DNA of 64,000 nt from Hyperoplus lanceolatus. Lineage: Eukaryota > Chordata > Actinopteri > Uranoscopiformes > Ammodytidae. The first letter of the stretch is position 1. Every line of letters begins with the position of its first letter. Below are positions 28,901-40,173 of the stretch, piece by piece. Made by a program: the position numbers and the translations under genes. The notes beneath the pieces were generated by a model. It did no database searches and had not been told where the DNA came from. It saw only the letters and a program-made list of their open reading frames with translations. The stretch is from NCBI GenBank assembly GCA_026929865.2, contig CM049396.1, positions 19,891,001 to 19,955,000 on the forward strand. Reading direction: 5' to 3'.

Positions 28901-30731
28901 AGGTTCATTTTCCGACAAATGCACAAAACATTCCAACCGATGAATGTTATCATGTTTTAATCCTTTTACAGACTTCTGCTTTTTGTTGATGAAGCTGATG
29001 CATTCCTTCGCAAGAGATCCACTGTAAGTCATGTATTTCATTTCTCAGAAGATTTGGATGTTTTTGACAGAAAATATGCTTTTTGCTCTATTTGAATTCA
29101 CCAATTTTTGTTGTGTATTTTTGTAGGAGAAAATCAGTGAAGACCTCAGAGCCACTTTGAATGCGTTCCTGTATCGCACCGGAGAGCAGAGCAACAAGTA
29201 AAACTTTCTATATTCAGTACAGAACTTTGGCTTCAACATAAACCATAAATGTGTCACACTCTTCACTTATTCTTATTTTGCTTTGATTACATGGTTACTA
29301 ATAGGCGGCACATCTCCAAATTTCTTGATTTCTGTGTTTTTTTTTCCTGCAGGTTCATGCTCGTTTTGGCCAGTAACCAACCGGAGCAGTTTGACTGGGC
29401 CATAAACGACCGTATTGATGAAATAGTGAATTTTGCTCTGCCAGGCCCTGAGGAGAGGGAGAGGCTGGTGCGCTTGTACTTTGACAAATATGTGCTGGAG
29501 CCCGCCACTGGAGGGAGGCAGTGAGTACATTCCTACACATGACACAGCTTTTAAAACAGGGCAGGAACCCAAGACAATGATCACTAGGGATGCTTTCTGA
29601 CACAATTACTGCACACTTACACACATTCAGTCCACCATGTCTACTCACATGTAGATATATCAATTTTGCGTGAAGGATTTTGAGGGAATCGTAAAAAATA
29701 TTTGATTGAGTGGCTTGAAAGGCGAGGCAAGGATCAGGATTAGATTAAGATGAGATAAAGACCAAGAAGTGGCCTGCTGGGCATCCGGAGTGTGGCTGGC
29801 AAAAGTGAGGCATTAATTATAAAGCGATGAGTGAGGATGAAATCCACACACAGCTCAGGAGATAATGAACTGAGCTCCTAAAAGCACAACCCGTGTGAAG
29901 TCAGAAAGATATTGCATCAAGGCTTGGAAAACTGCACAAAAATAATTGATTTTGCTGCCCTCTCATCCATCTATCTATTTATTTGGTGTGTGTCTGTGGC
30001 TTTGTGCAGGAGGATGAAGCTGGCACAGTTTGACTATGGTGTAAAGTGCTCCGAGATAGCGAAGCGGACGGGAGGCATGTCGGGAAGAGAGATCTCTAAG
30101 CTGGGTGTGGCCTGGCAGGTATGTTCCCTGTAGTCAATGTGATTCGACAGCTGTCATATATTTAAGAAACTAATGTACCCATTACAAAGATCAATCTCCA
30201 TTCCTGCTACAAGATTTTCATGTTTGTGCCTTAAATGAATGCCTCATGATTTGTTCTTAGGCAGCAGCATATTCCTCTGAAGATGGTGTCCTGACGGAGG
30301 CTATGATTGATGCCAGAGTTGACGATGCTGTCAAGCAACACATTCAGAAGATGGACTGGCTACATGGAGATGAGGAGGTTCAGACCAAGACCCTCACACC
30401 TCCCCCACACGGGTCCACAGCCAGTGGAGGTAAATTGGGCTTTGATCTGCCTCTCACCAAGGCACCAAAGGCTGAGGAGGTGATCGCTCCAGTCCTCGAG
30501 ATAGATTCCAAACAAGAAGGTGAATGTATACCACCTCCTTCAGACATCGACCAATCGTCAGAAAGCAAAAGTGCTGTCCCAGCCGAACAGGACTGTGAAG
30601 ATGCTGCCAAAGCACAAGCTGCAACAACAGAGGCGAGTTTAGCCCAGCCTGCTGCCTCCACTGATGTTGAGGCCAAGATAAAAAAAGACAAAGCTGCAAC
30701 TGCTCCTCCAAAGGATGGAACTCCTGTCTGA
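25387..30731 (+). CDS. atad3: ATPase family AAA domain-containing protein 3 (16 exons)
   Basis: This is a mitochondrial inner-membrane AAA+ ATPase needed for nucleoid organisation, cristae structure and mitochondrial translation. Exons are 25387-25579, 26084-26160, 26360-26461, 26587-26646, 26883-26952, 27046-27211, 27411-27480, 27765-27920, 28013-28069, 28529-28654, 28745-28869, 28972-29023, 29127-29197, 29353-29520, 30010-30118 and 30261-30731. All are GT-AG and give 690 residues. The protein shows a proline/glycine-rich start then [16 protein letters not shown], a charged coiled coil (about 65-235), a membrane segment [14 protein letters not shown] (from about 247), Walker A GPPGTGKT (348-355) and Walker [12 protein letters not shown] (about 402-412). 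The roughly 110-residue Ala/Pro/Glu-rich tail is longer than in human ATAD3A. The exon 3 donor (GTTGAA) is weak. An AATAAA lies at 31092-31097. Confidence 0.97.
25919..25976 (+). repeat. (CA)n microsatellite in atad3 intron 1
   Basis: About 28 CA units lie 108 bp upstream of the exon 2 acceptor at 26083. In the pre-mRNA this is a CA repeat, a known type of binding site for hnRNP L. Confidence 0.95.
28130..28503. mobile_element. Short TIR element in atad3 intron 9
   Basis: The ends are TTAAAGGTGCAGTGTGTAAT and, inverted, TACACACTGCAGGTTTAA. The interior contains TGACATCATTAAGAAAGTTC and TGGCCTTCAAGGACAAGAA. Diverged relatives are found at 50936-51610 and 54214-54350, so this is a dispersed non-autonomous family in this genome. 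No coding content. Confidence 0.85.
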
Positions 30732-31132
30732 GTTGTTTCAGTGGGGCGATTAGTGTCCTGCTCCTTTAACTAGTCTGTCAGATTATGTCTTAAAAGTATT
30801 TTAGACGGTCTGTGACAGAAGATGATTCCGGCAGGTTGGAAGAGATAATCGATTAACTTCTCAACACCCGACTGACGCCTGAAATTCTTACATTCTAATA
30901 TATAATGTATAGATGGTAAAAGAGTACTTAACCTGGAAACCAGACTCTGTCTGTAATAACAGTATATGTGTTGTGCACACTGGAATGTCTGTTGAAATGA
31001 TTAAATGGATCTGTGTTTTTATAAACAAACGTTTTTGGGGTATATTTTCTATATAAATTATGCAACTGGTAGCTTTAAATTTATTTCAGAAAATAAAATT
31101 TTGAACTGTCAGTGACATGACATCTGTTACAT

Positions 31133-33616
31133 TACAGTTTTTTTCCGATTGCTAAAGCACAGTGGGCACAACTAAAACCACATGTGCAAAACTCTTAACA
31201 CAGTGTGCACTACAGAAGTCCTTGTGTTCCAAACTGTGTTTCATTTTTCATTCATTTCACGCAAAATGCATACAGTAACCACATTTACCAAAACTCAAGA
31301 GCTCTTCTACCATTCATAGACAACAATCTGCAAAACACTGTGTATTTCTGGCAAAATGTTCAATTGCTAAGACACTGTTTTCAAAACTCTTAGGGTGTGT
31401 TCACACTGGGAAAGTCCGCTAGTTTACTTGCTTTGGTCCAGACCAAATAGAGTTTTGATTTTTTTTGTTTGGTGTGGTCCACTTTCATATTGCCCCTTTT
31501 GCAAGTGAACCAGAACAACACGTGATCTGAGGTCATTCATTCATTGGACAGACATTCTGAGAGAAACAGGAAGCACGAAGTTAAAACAGCGAAATATATA
31601 ATTGATATATGGGGTTAAAAATAATAAAATGGCCTACATCTAACCTATAAATAAAGAGGAAAAACATAAAATTATTGTTGTTTCATATAGTTATAATACG
31701 TAGCCCTATGTCAATGCCACGTTATGTGGCTTGTAACCTACACTGTAAAACATCATTTTTACTGTATTGTTGGTGCTGGACGCGTGTCACACGAGAAGAA
31801 TAGGCTCTAGCTGACACTCATCTGATTAAGCTGTGTATCAGCTGGGTCGGCGCAGTTCAGCTCCAAAGTGACACGGGGATAGTATTGACGGTCCCGTAGG
31901 CTACATGGGAAGCAAAACAAAAACACACACTTCTTGCGCAGCGTGAACCTGTTGGCACTGTGCGGGAGACGCTCCCCTCTCCTTCATCTGATCGCTGAAC
32001 ACATTCAGCATGTTTACGTGTCCTCTCGATCAAATGTAATATATTGTTCTTTGCTCCCGGTCAAACCACAACTTATCGTCCTAACAATGGCGACAACAAC
32101 ACTTTCCCATAATGTGAAGCTGACGGCTATTTATTAAAAAAGAAAAGAAAGAAAAGGCACAGTGCCTCCTGCATTTGGGTCGGATCGAGTCCGGACAAAT
32201 TCACACCACAAACGAACTGCAGCAGAGTGCGTTTGGAAACGCACCGAGACTACCTCTTCAGCTGGGTCTCGGAGCGTTTGTTTGGTCCGCCCCCGAGTGC
32301 GATTGCTGTATTCACACCTGCCTGAAAGATGCGAACCGAAGGCAGAAGTGCATCTGAGTTCGTTTCAACCGAACTAAACACGGCATGTGTGAATACACCC
32401 TTAGGAACTCATTTAAAACAAAATATTGGATTCTACATTGACCTTATTGAAGTTGTGGAAGAATATAACCAATAATATGACTAATATGTAAAATAAATTG
32501 CTTATTGAATTTCTGCTAAAAGCATGAAACTTGAAAATAAAATATTACAATAATTTTTTTTACGTAATTGTTCCGCCAGGATAGAAATCGAAGGGCAAGA
32601 AACTCTCCTGCTCAGACTGGTTTGCTGCAGCATACCTCCATACAGAGAAAAAGAAGTCACGTACAATACAATGTTTATCACTGTAAAATTTGAGGCTCAA
32701 TGCTGAAGATAGGGAGGAACACGACAGTTCTCACTCACTCTGTATGAGAGATTATACTCTATTACATTTTGTTTTTTTTGTTTTTCGTATTACAGCCCTG
32801 GAAAAAGGGAACTCTTGAAACTAAGCCTAACAATCCCTTTTCAAAACAGTTTTTAGCATGAAGATGATACACACATGCACCATTTGAATTACTCTTACAA
32901 AGCAGCAACAGCACGTGGATGTGCTTTATGCAAAACACAGATGTTTTTAGAACTTTGTAAAGTTTTTGAATTTAAAAATATCTTACAGACTTTTTGAAAT
33001 ATTGATACTCTAGCCTACTGTAAAGTTCATCTAGACACATACAAATAGAAAAGCTTCAAAAAGCACATTGCCGTATCCACATTACATGCAAGTGGAAAAA
33101 TATTGCCTGTTGTCCAGTCCAAATGTCCTAGTTATGGAGTTACTGTGTAGCAAGTCAAGTTGGACTCACTCAGGCTATGAGATAGTGAATCAAATTGCTG
33201 TTTTCATTTACTCTTTTTTTAACTAAACAATATGGTTCGGTCAAATTAAAATATGTCACTCTTACAATATTTTCTAATGAAAGTGTTTTATTTGAAATCA
33301 CTCAGATCATTTATACTTCAAACATTTTAAATATCAAAAGTTCATATTTTATGTTTTGCTGCTTGTTGTTAGTGTTTTGTAGGTCTGTGTGTTGTGTGTG
33401 TCAATGTGTGTTTTTCATTGTAACATGTTGCCAGTGTTTGCACCAGTGAGCTTGTTTTGAGACATGTATGAAGAGTTGTGTTGCTGTGAGTGACTTTTGG
33501 AGGCAAAATGAACTGAATTGCACAGGTGCATTTTAGTGATGAACACTGTGTTAAGAGTTTTGCACATGTGGTTTCAGTTGTGCCCACTGTGCTTTAGCAA
33601 TCGAAAAAAAACTGTA
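31133..33616. mobile_element. 2.5-kb TA-flanked element with about 80-bp TIRs
   Basis: The left end TACAGTTTTTTTCCGATTGC continues TAAAGCACAGTGGGCACAAC. The right end is its inverted copy with a few mismatches, ending ...AAAACTGTA at 33616. Inverted identity continues through ACCACATGTGCAAAACTCTT. A TA at each edge fits Tc1/mariner-type insertion. No transposase was recognised inside, so it is probably a non-autonomous derivative. It contains the TTA-flanked element at 31393-32400. Confidence 0.8.
31393..32400. mobile_element. 1.0-kb PIF/Harbinger-like miniature element
   Basis: The termini GGGTGTGTTCACACT and GTGTGAATACACCC are inverted repeats, flanked by TTA on both sides (31390-31392 and 32401-32403). 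A 3-bp TWA duplication is characteristic of PIF/Harbinger elements. The interior is CpG-rich near the right end (32170-32340), where short open frames appear but match nothing I know. It is nested in the 31133-33616 element. Confidence 0.8.
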
Positions 33617-33680
33617 TTTAAATATTTGGAGAGATCAGGCTTTGTAATGACATTGTCAAGCATTAAAGCTACTACGAGTA

Positions 33681-33932
33681 AAGGCCTTTGCACACCGGGC
33701 GCGTTTTATACGTGCGATTTATCCGTTAATTAACGAATGTATACAGAGTCAATACAAGCTTCCACACCAGCGCCGTCATTTCGCACCACGAATTTGCGTT
33801 TTTAATTTTTTCGAACTGAGTTCGATTTTTCTGGGACGTCGCTTCTAAAGTGAGACGCGACAAAATTCACATTTCAAAACATTCGCTTTTACGTTGCGTT
33901 TATTCGCGTCGCGCCCGGTGTGCAAAGGCCTT
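33681..33932. mobile_element. 252-bp miniature TIR element
   Basis: The ends AAGGCCTTTGCACACCGGGC and GCCCGGTGTGCAAAGGCCTT are perfect inverted repeats. The interior is palindromic in places and rich in CGCG. It shares the TTAA junction with the following element. It is non-coding. Confidence 0.85.
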
Positions 33933-34262
33933 AAAGGCCGTTTCAGACGGAACGCGTTTGTCGCCCCTGGCAATGCATTGTCAATGGAGAGGCGAGCGGG
34001 GAGAGAGAAGGCGCGTCGTGTCAGGCGACACGACAAGCGGGCGCACTCCCGTGGAACTGTCGCTTCCGTGCTCGTCGAACGCTTGCGCGCGCTCGTAGGA
34101 GCCGTTGGAAAAGTTGAGAACTGTTTATCTTTTCGTCGCGGCGGTTGAAAAATCACAATCGCGCTCGTCCGCCCGTCACTTCACACGGGGAGCGCAAAGT
34201 GAAGCCGCGGTGCCAGGCGACAACGCGAGCGGAATGTCGCCTACCGTCTGAAACGGCCTTAA
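33931..34262. mobile_element. 332-bp miniature TIR element
   Basis: The ends TTAAAGGCCGTTTCAGACGG and CCGTCTGAAACGGCCTTAA are inverted repeats and the interior is CpG-dense. Short open frames on both strands here are arginine-rich and come from base composition. It directly abuts the preceding element through a shared TTAA. Confidence 0.85.
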
Positions 34263-34290
34263 GTCGGCACGTTGGCGACACCTTTGAACA

Positions 34291-35678
34291 AAAGCGGTAG
34301 TATTTTTACGACGCCAGCTGTCATGAAGCTGTTTGCTAGCTCTTGCAGGGAGTGTGAGATTCAAATAATCAGGAAGCAATATAGTGCGTGTCCATGTGTT
34401 GAAAGTGTGAGGGCACCGGACTCTTTTCGGCTCGGTGAGAGTGGTTAGTGACACAGCATGAACTGCACCTGCAATGAGTTGATCCATTGTCACCTCTCAC
34501 GGAGCTGAACGAGTATGTGTCCCCATACAAAGCGAATGAACGAGAGACGGCGGTTAGTTATGGATCACGATGAGGTAATGTGTTACTGTTGTTGTAAATA
34601 ATGACTATTTCAGATGAATAATGGTCATCTGATGATACTGGTGAGGCAAAGTAAACTTTGTTTTAGTAGGCTACCGCTCATTCATTTAGGAGTAAACACT
34701 GCAGTCTAGTTCACTCCGTGAAATTGTGTATACGTTGCTTGGCAACGCCCTCCCGCCCGCCTATCACTCTCCCTTTTAGCTTTTCTTCATTGCATTTTCT
34801 TTTTTTTTTTTTGATGGTTCAGCCCCGTTATCAGTCATTATGACGACAAACAACTGTCTCAAACAAGGCTCCCGCTCCCCTAGGGTGACCAGATCTCATT
34901 TCCATTACTTTTCACACGTCCCGCAAATTGAGACGTTGTTCCGCATTGTTATTGAAAGTGAGCCCCCCTTTTTAAATGCGTGTTTTATAATCTGGCATTT
35001 ATCCGATAGCTTTGAGGAGACAACAGTCTCCGTTTGTCTGTTTGTGTGTATCGGGCTGCTGGGCTCTGTGACTGTGCTACCTGCAGTGCTTCAGCGTTTA
35101 CCTTCCTGTTAGCCTACTTCAAAATAAAAGCCAACTCACGTTTGTCAAGTGAAATGCTAATGTGGAGCCAGTGAAATGCTTTTAATGTGAAGCCGCAGCC
35201 TTAATGCTCTATTTGTTTAACAGTAGCTAACTTAACTGCTGCGCGCTGATCAAAGATAGTGTTTTTTAATATAAAGCCGTGTCTCTGGCATTACCGGTGG
35301 TGACACGAGTTTATTTTGCTAAAAAAACGGCACTTTGTCCCGCAATGTCCCGCACAAACGTAGTCTTTGTCCCACATCTGGTGAATTGGGATCTGGTCTC
35401 CCTATCCCCTTCCCTCACCTGGAGTGCTAGGCTTCTCAAATCGCGTTCCTGCACCACACTGAAATCTGCGACCAATACGGATATGTGACCATAGAGCATG
35501 CACGAGCGAACCGAAAATCGGAATGGGTGTACGACCAGACCAAATGCAGTAATAAAAAATATTTAAAAACGTCTTTCTTTGCACTGATGGTCTCGTTTGC
35601 TGTTAAAGGTAATTTATGATTATGAGAGGAAACATGAGGCTGTTTAAAAGATATTTAAATGTACTCGTTGCCGCTTTA
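34291..35678. mobile_element. Interspersed repeat, copy B (inverted relative to copy A)
   Basis: This is an inverted copy of 6101-6963, interrupted by about 520 bp at 34881-35404. The outer blocks match copy A in order, from GCGGTAGTATTTTTACGACG at the left end to GGTAATTTATGATTATGAGAG at the right. Two copies in 28 kb indicate a moderately abundant family. No functional ORF is seen. Confidence 0.75.
34881..35404. mobile_element. Insertion with GGTGACCAGATC-type TIRs, nested in copy B
   Basis: The left end TAGGGTGACCAGATCTC and the right end GGGATCTGGTCTCCCTA are imperfect inverted repeats. This block is exactly what copy A at 6101-6963 lacks, so it inserted after the two copies separated. 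Non-coding. Confidence 0.7.
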
Positions 35679-35884
35679 AATAAATGTTTTTTTTTTTTAC
35701 AGTAAGAAGGGTTTATAATACAATACATAACAACATAAGAGGTGCAAGCAGAGAGAAGTGGTTAAGAACATCTTAATGAATCCACTTGGGATTTGATTTA
35801 TTTCACATGAACCCCAGAAAATCAAGACAGTAGATTGTACTGCTGACTGCTTGAGGAAACCGTTTCTTCGAAGCAAATGGAACA

Positions 35885-38350
35885 AAGTCAAAAAAAAAGT
35901 CAAAGTCAGCTTTATTGTCAACACTTCACATCTACAAGACATGTAAGGGAGTCGAGAAAACGTTTCCCCTATCCCGCGGTGAACATAGGCCTATAAAAAG
36001 TGCACAGGCACAAACAACAATATACGAGACAACACTAAAAATAGACAAGATAGACAATGACATAAAATATAGGAGTTTCTCTATGAATAAAGTAAATAAT
36101 TGTGCAAAAAGGCAGTCAATACTGGCAGCAAAGTGTCATGTAGTATAGTGCATTTTTTAAAGATAGATAAATATCAGCTAATTCAGTCTGTATGGTGTGT
36201 ATTATAGTGCAAAGACAGTTAAGAGGGGAGAGAATTTATCTTCCTGACAGCCTGGTGGATGAAGCTGTTTTTGAGCCTGGTGGTGCGGGCAGGTAAGCTC
36301 CGAAAGCTTCTTCCAGAGGGCAGGAGGGTGAACAGACTGTGAGCGGGATGACTGGCCTCGCTCACAATCTTAATCGCTTTGCTGGTGAGGCGGGTGTTGT
36401 ATGTGTGTTGCATGGAGGGGAGTGGGGCACCGATGATCTTTGCAGCTGTGTTAACCACGCGCTGCAGTGCTTTCCTGCTGTATTCAGCGCAGCTCCCGCC
36501 CCACACGGTGATGCAGCTGAACATGATGCTCAATGGTGCCTCGGTAGAATGTGCACATAATGGATGGGGGGGGGGGGGAGAGCTCGTGCTTGCTTCAGTT
36601 TGCGGAGGAAGTAGAGGCGCTGATGGGCTTTCTTCGCCAGTGATGCAGTGTTGGCGGTCCAGGAGAGGTCGTCGCTGATGTGCACCCCCAGGAATTTGGT
36701 GCCGCTCACTCGCTCCACTGCAGCACCATCGATGGTCAGTGGTGGGTGCTCAGTGTGGCGACTCCGGAAGTCAACAACAATCTCCTTAGTTTTGCTGACA
36801 TTCAGCAGGAGGTTGTTGTTGCTGCACCACGTGGTCAGAAGGTTGACCTCCTTCCTATAGTTGGTCTCATCGTTCTTAGTGGTGAGACCCACCAGAGTGG
36901 TATCATCCGCAAACTTCACCATGTGATTGGTGCTGTAGGTTGGTGTGCAGTCGTGAGTCAGCAGGGTGAAGAGTAGGGGCGAGAGCACACAGCCTTGGGG
37001 GGCCCCAGTGCTGAGTGTGATGTTGCTTGAGGTGTTATTTCCGACTCGTACTGTCTGTGGCCTCTCGCTGAGGAAGTCCAGCACCCAGTTGCAAAGCGAG
37101 GTGCTGAGCCCCAGCTGGTCTAGTTTACAGATAAGTTGTTGTGGGATGATGGTGTTGAATGCAGAACTAAAGTCTAAGAACAGCATTCTGACGTAGGCTA
37201 TTAGTCTGTTGTGTCCAGGTGGGAGAGGGCAGGGTGGAGAGCAGAGCAGATTGCATCCTCGGTGGACCGTTTGGCTCGGTAAGCAAACTGGTAGGGGTCC
37301 AGGGTGGCTGGGAGGGAGGACTTGATGTGTGACATAACTAGCCGTTCAAAACATTTCATCACGATGGGGGTCAGTGCAACGGTTCGGTAGTCATTGAAGC
37401 AGGATGGAGCAGGTTTCTTTGGCACAGGTATGATGATGGTGGCCTTGAAATGTGACGGAACAACAGCTTGCCTCAATTAGTGTTAAAGACGTCCGTGAAA
37501 ACATCCTTTATCTCCTCAGCGCAGTCCTTCAACACCCGGCCTGGAATGTTGTCTGGGCCTGTTGCTTTCCGTGGATTGATAGTGGCGAATGTCCTCTTCA
37601 CACTGGCAGCGGACAGGCACAGAGCCTGATCGTGGGGAGGAGGTGGAGTTTTCTTTGGGCTTGTGTTGTTAGTTGCTTCAAACCGTGCAAAGAAGCTGTT
37701 GAGGTTGTTGAGCAGAGAGATGTTGTCATCGCAGATCTTTGGCGCGGGCTTGTAATCCGTGATGGTCCGAATGCCTTTCCACAGGCTCCGCGTCTCTGCT
37801 GTCTTTAAAGTGGCAGGTTAACTTTTTTGTATAGTCCTGTTTTGCTTTCCTGATGCCACGGGACAGGTTGGCTCTCGCTGTTCTCAGGCCAGTTTCCTCC
37901 CCAGCTTTGAAGGCGTTGTCTCTGGCCCTCAGCAGCCGATGGACGTCCCCTGTCAGCCATGGCTTCTGGTTAGCCCGAGTGACAATGGTCTTTGTGTGGG
38001 TCACATCATCAATGCACTTATGATGTAAGCGGTAACAGTGTCTGTGTACTCATCAATGTCAGTGTGGTTGTTGTATGTGGCTGCTTGTTTGAACATTTCC
38101 CAGTCTGTTGTTGCAAAGCAGTCCTGAAGAGCAGAGGTGGCCCCCTCTGGCCACACACGTAGCCTACCTGTTTCCGAACCGGCTTGGTGATTTTTACTCT
38201 CGGTCTGTATGCTGGGATTAGCATCACAGTGATTTGATCAGAGAGTCCAATGTGGGGGAGGGCGGAGGCCTTGTATGCTCCCTTATGAGAAGTGAAAACT
38301 TGATTCAAAGTTGTCCTTGGTTTGGAAAAGGTCACATGATAAAACACCCT
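35885..38350 (-). mobile_element. Broken L2-type LINE (reverse transcriptase remnant)
   Basis: Minus-strand segments read in order as one non-LTR retrotransposon ORF: linker (38347-37726, with QKPWLTGDVHRLLRARDNAF), RT start (37476-37201, [20 protein letters not shown] and [17 protein letters not shown]), RT core (37186-36530, [29 protein letters not shown], catalytic FADD) and C-terminal part (36533-36219). The segments are in different frames or separated by stops. The endonuclease domain is missing, so the copy is 5'-truncated and dead. The 3' tail AAAGTCAAAGTCAGCTTTAT (35890 onward on the plus strand) is typical of fish LINEs. I see no gene from 38351 to 39150. Confidence 0.9.
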
Positions 38351-39149
38351 GTTAGAAATGATAGTGCACTGTCATGTTTGAGGTCACTATCTTGTAATAC
38401 TTGTTTGTTTTAAATGGAGATGGTGACATAAAAACATAAAAAAAACAATTGCATTTAAAAGCAACCAGTTTGATGACATAATACTCCTTGAATCAATCTC
38501 ATGCTAGCCAGGTTAGTGAAAAATGTGTTTTCTAGGGTGATCACAACACTGCAACAAGGTCACCTCATTTGAATATGACCTTTAGTGGTAAATACCCAAA
38601 GGGGGACTCCCCCAATTTTAAACGTCAAAGTTTGTTTATATAGGTCTTTGGGAGAACTGCCAGACATGCAATACTAACATGTTTCTATAATATAATATAT
38701 TAACACAATATTGAAAATGAGAACTATACGTTTTTAAGGATGACATTAATTAATTTGACAGTTGGGCAATCTTTGAATGCGTCTTCTTCTATGCTGACGT
38801 TAATGTGCTTTCTTGAGATCCTATTGGAAGAGTGAAGACCCTGTCCATCCTTTAGCTCTGATATGTTGACAAAAATTACTGCAACATATAGCTAATTCCA
38901 ACATGTAACACAAGTTCCTCCATCACAAACACTTTCCCCCCTGATGATCTGTGTGGAAAATCTGTCTTTAGAGGCTTTAATGTTTCATGTCAGATGTATG
39001 CTCATTGTCACTCATTTCTTGTGTAGGGTGCCCAAGCCATCCAGCAGCACAGATATACGTGATGGGGAATAAATGTGTACAGAAGTAGCTGATAGGTGTC
39101 TCCCAGTGGAGTCCAACCAGCACACAAGGACATCACAGGGCAAACACAT

Positions 39150-39735
39150 AATTCTAGATTCAAGATTCATTTTATTGCCATTTAAGCAAAACACAGAAAC
39201 ATGTTATGCCAAACGAAGCATGGCTCATCTAAAAATAAAAAAAATATGTATAAAAACTAATAAATAGAAATCATTCCACTTATATTGATGTGTTGCACTA
39301 GCATGAAACAATAATTAAATAATGTTGCACATATTTCATGGTGAAGCAAAGTTAGTGGAGAGGAGTTGAAAAGCTGTTTTCCAGCCTGACTGTGCTGCAG
39401 CGCAGGCTGCGGGAGAACATGCTGTGACAGGGGTGAGTAGAGTCTCTCAGGATGCTGGTGGCTTTAGTCAAGAGGTGCTTGTGGGCCAGATCCACAATGG
39501 GTGGCAGTGTGGCCCCAATAGTCCTTTCTGCTGACCTCACTGCTCTCCTCAGGGCCTTTCCGTCAGCAGTGTTGAGTGTGAGCTCTCATGCCAGAGAGAC
39601 ATGATGCTGGTGAGACAGTGGTGAGGAGAGATGGACTAAGGTGAGCCCTCTTCAGCCGCCGCAGGAAGTGGAGACGCTGGTACAAGTAATTGGTAAACTC
39701 TGAGTCTCCTACCAAGCCGTCAGCGGACCAGTTGC
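39150..39735 (-). mobile_element. Second LINE 3' fragment
   Basis: The minus strand encodes pieces such as TIGATLPPIVDLAHKHLL and RDSTHPCHSMFSRSLRCSTVRLENSF split this way over two frames, which correspond to the C-terminal part of the LINE at 35885-38350. The 3' end has a CAAGATTCATTTTATTGCCA tail. It has several stops and is inactive. Confidence 0.75.
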
Positions 39736-40173
39736 ATTATGGGTAATGCAGGTGCTAGGTTTAGAATAAAATATATCTCTGGCCCTGCTGAATCATTTTT
39801 GATACTATTTTCCCATCAATATATCTGTATACCTGATACCATAACAAGAAATATTATCATTTTATATCATTAATGCCTTTAATATTTTCATTAATACTGT
39901 GGGCCTTGCTAACTTCTTACCTGTTATTTTACCCTTTTTCATTAGGAGGCACTTAGTTACTTTTGGAATCTGATTATATTATTAGGCGAGGAGAGGCGTG
40001 GGGGATTTGGGAAAACAAAATCCCTGGTTTATGTTCAGTAGCAGACTTTTGTTGCATGTCTTCCTCAATCTCTATTTTAATGTTATAAAATAGAGATTGG
40101 TTTGTTAGGTTGCTTAACAGAGAGGACAGCACACATATTAATAATTGGATTAAATACACAGTTTTATCTTTTA

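Noticed and set aside
33845-34156. Arginine-rich open frames on both strands in CpG-dense DNA
   Set aside because: They lie inside two miniature TIR elements and result from GC-rich composition.
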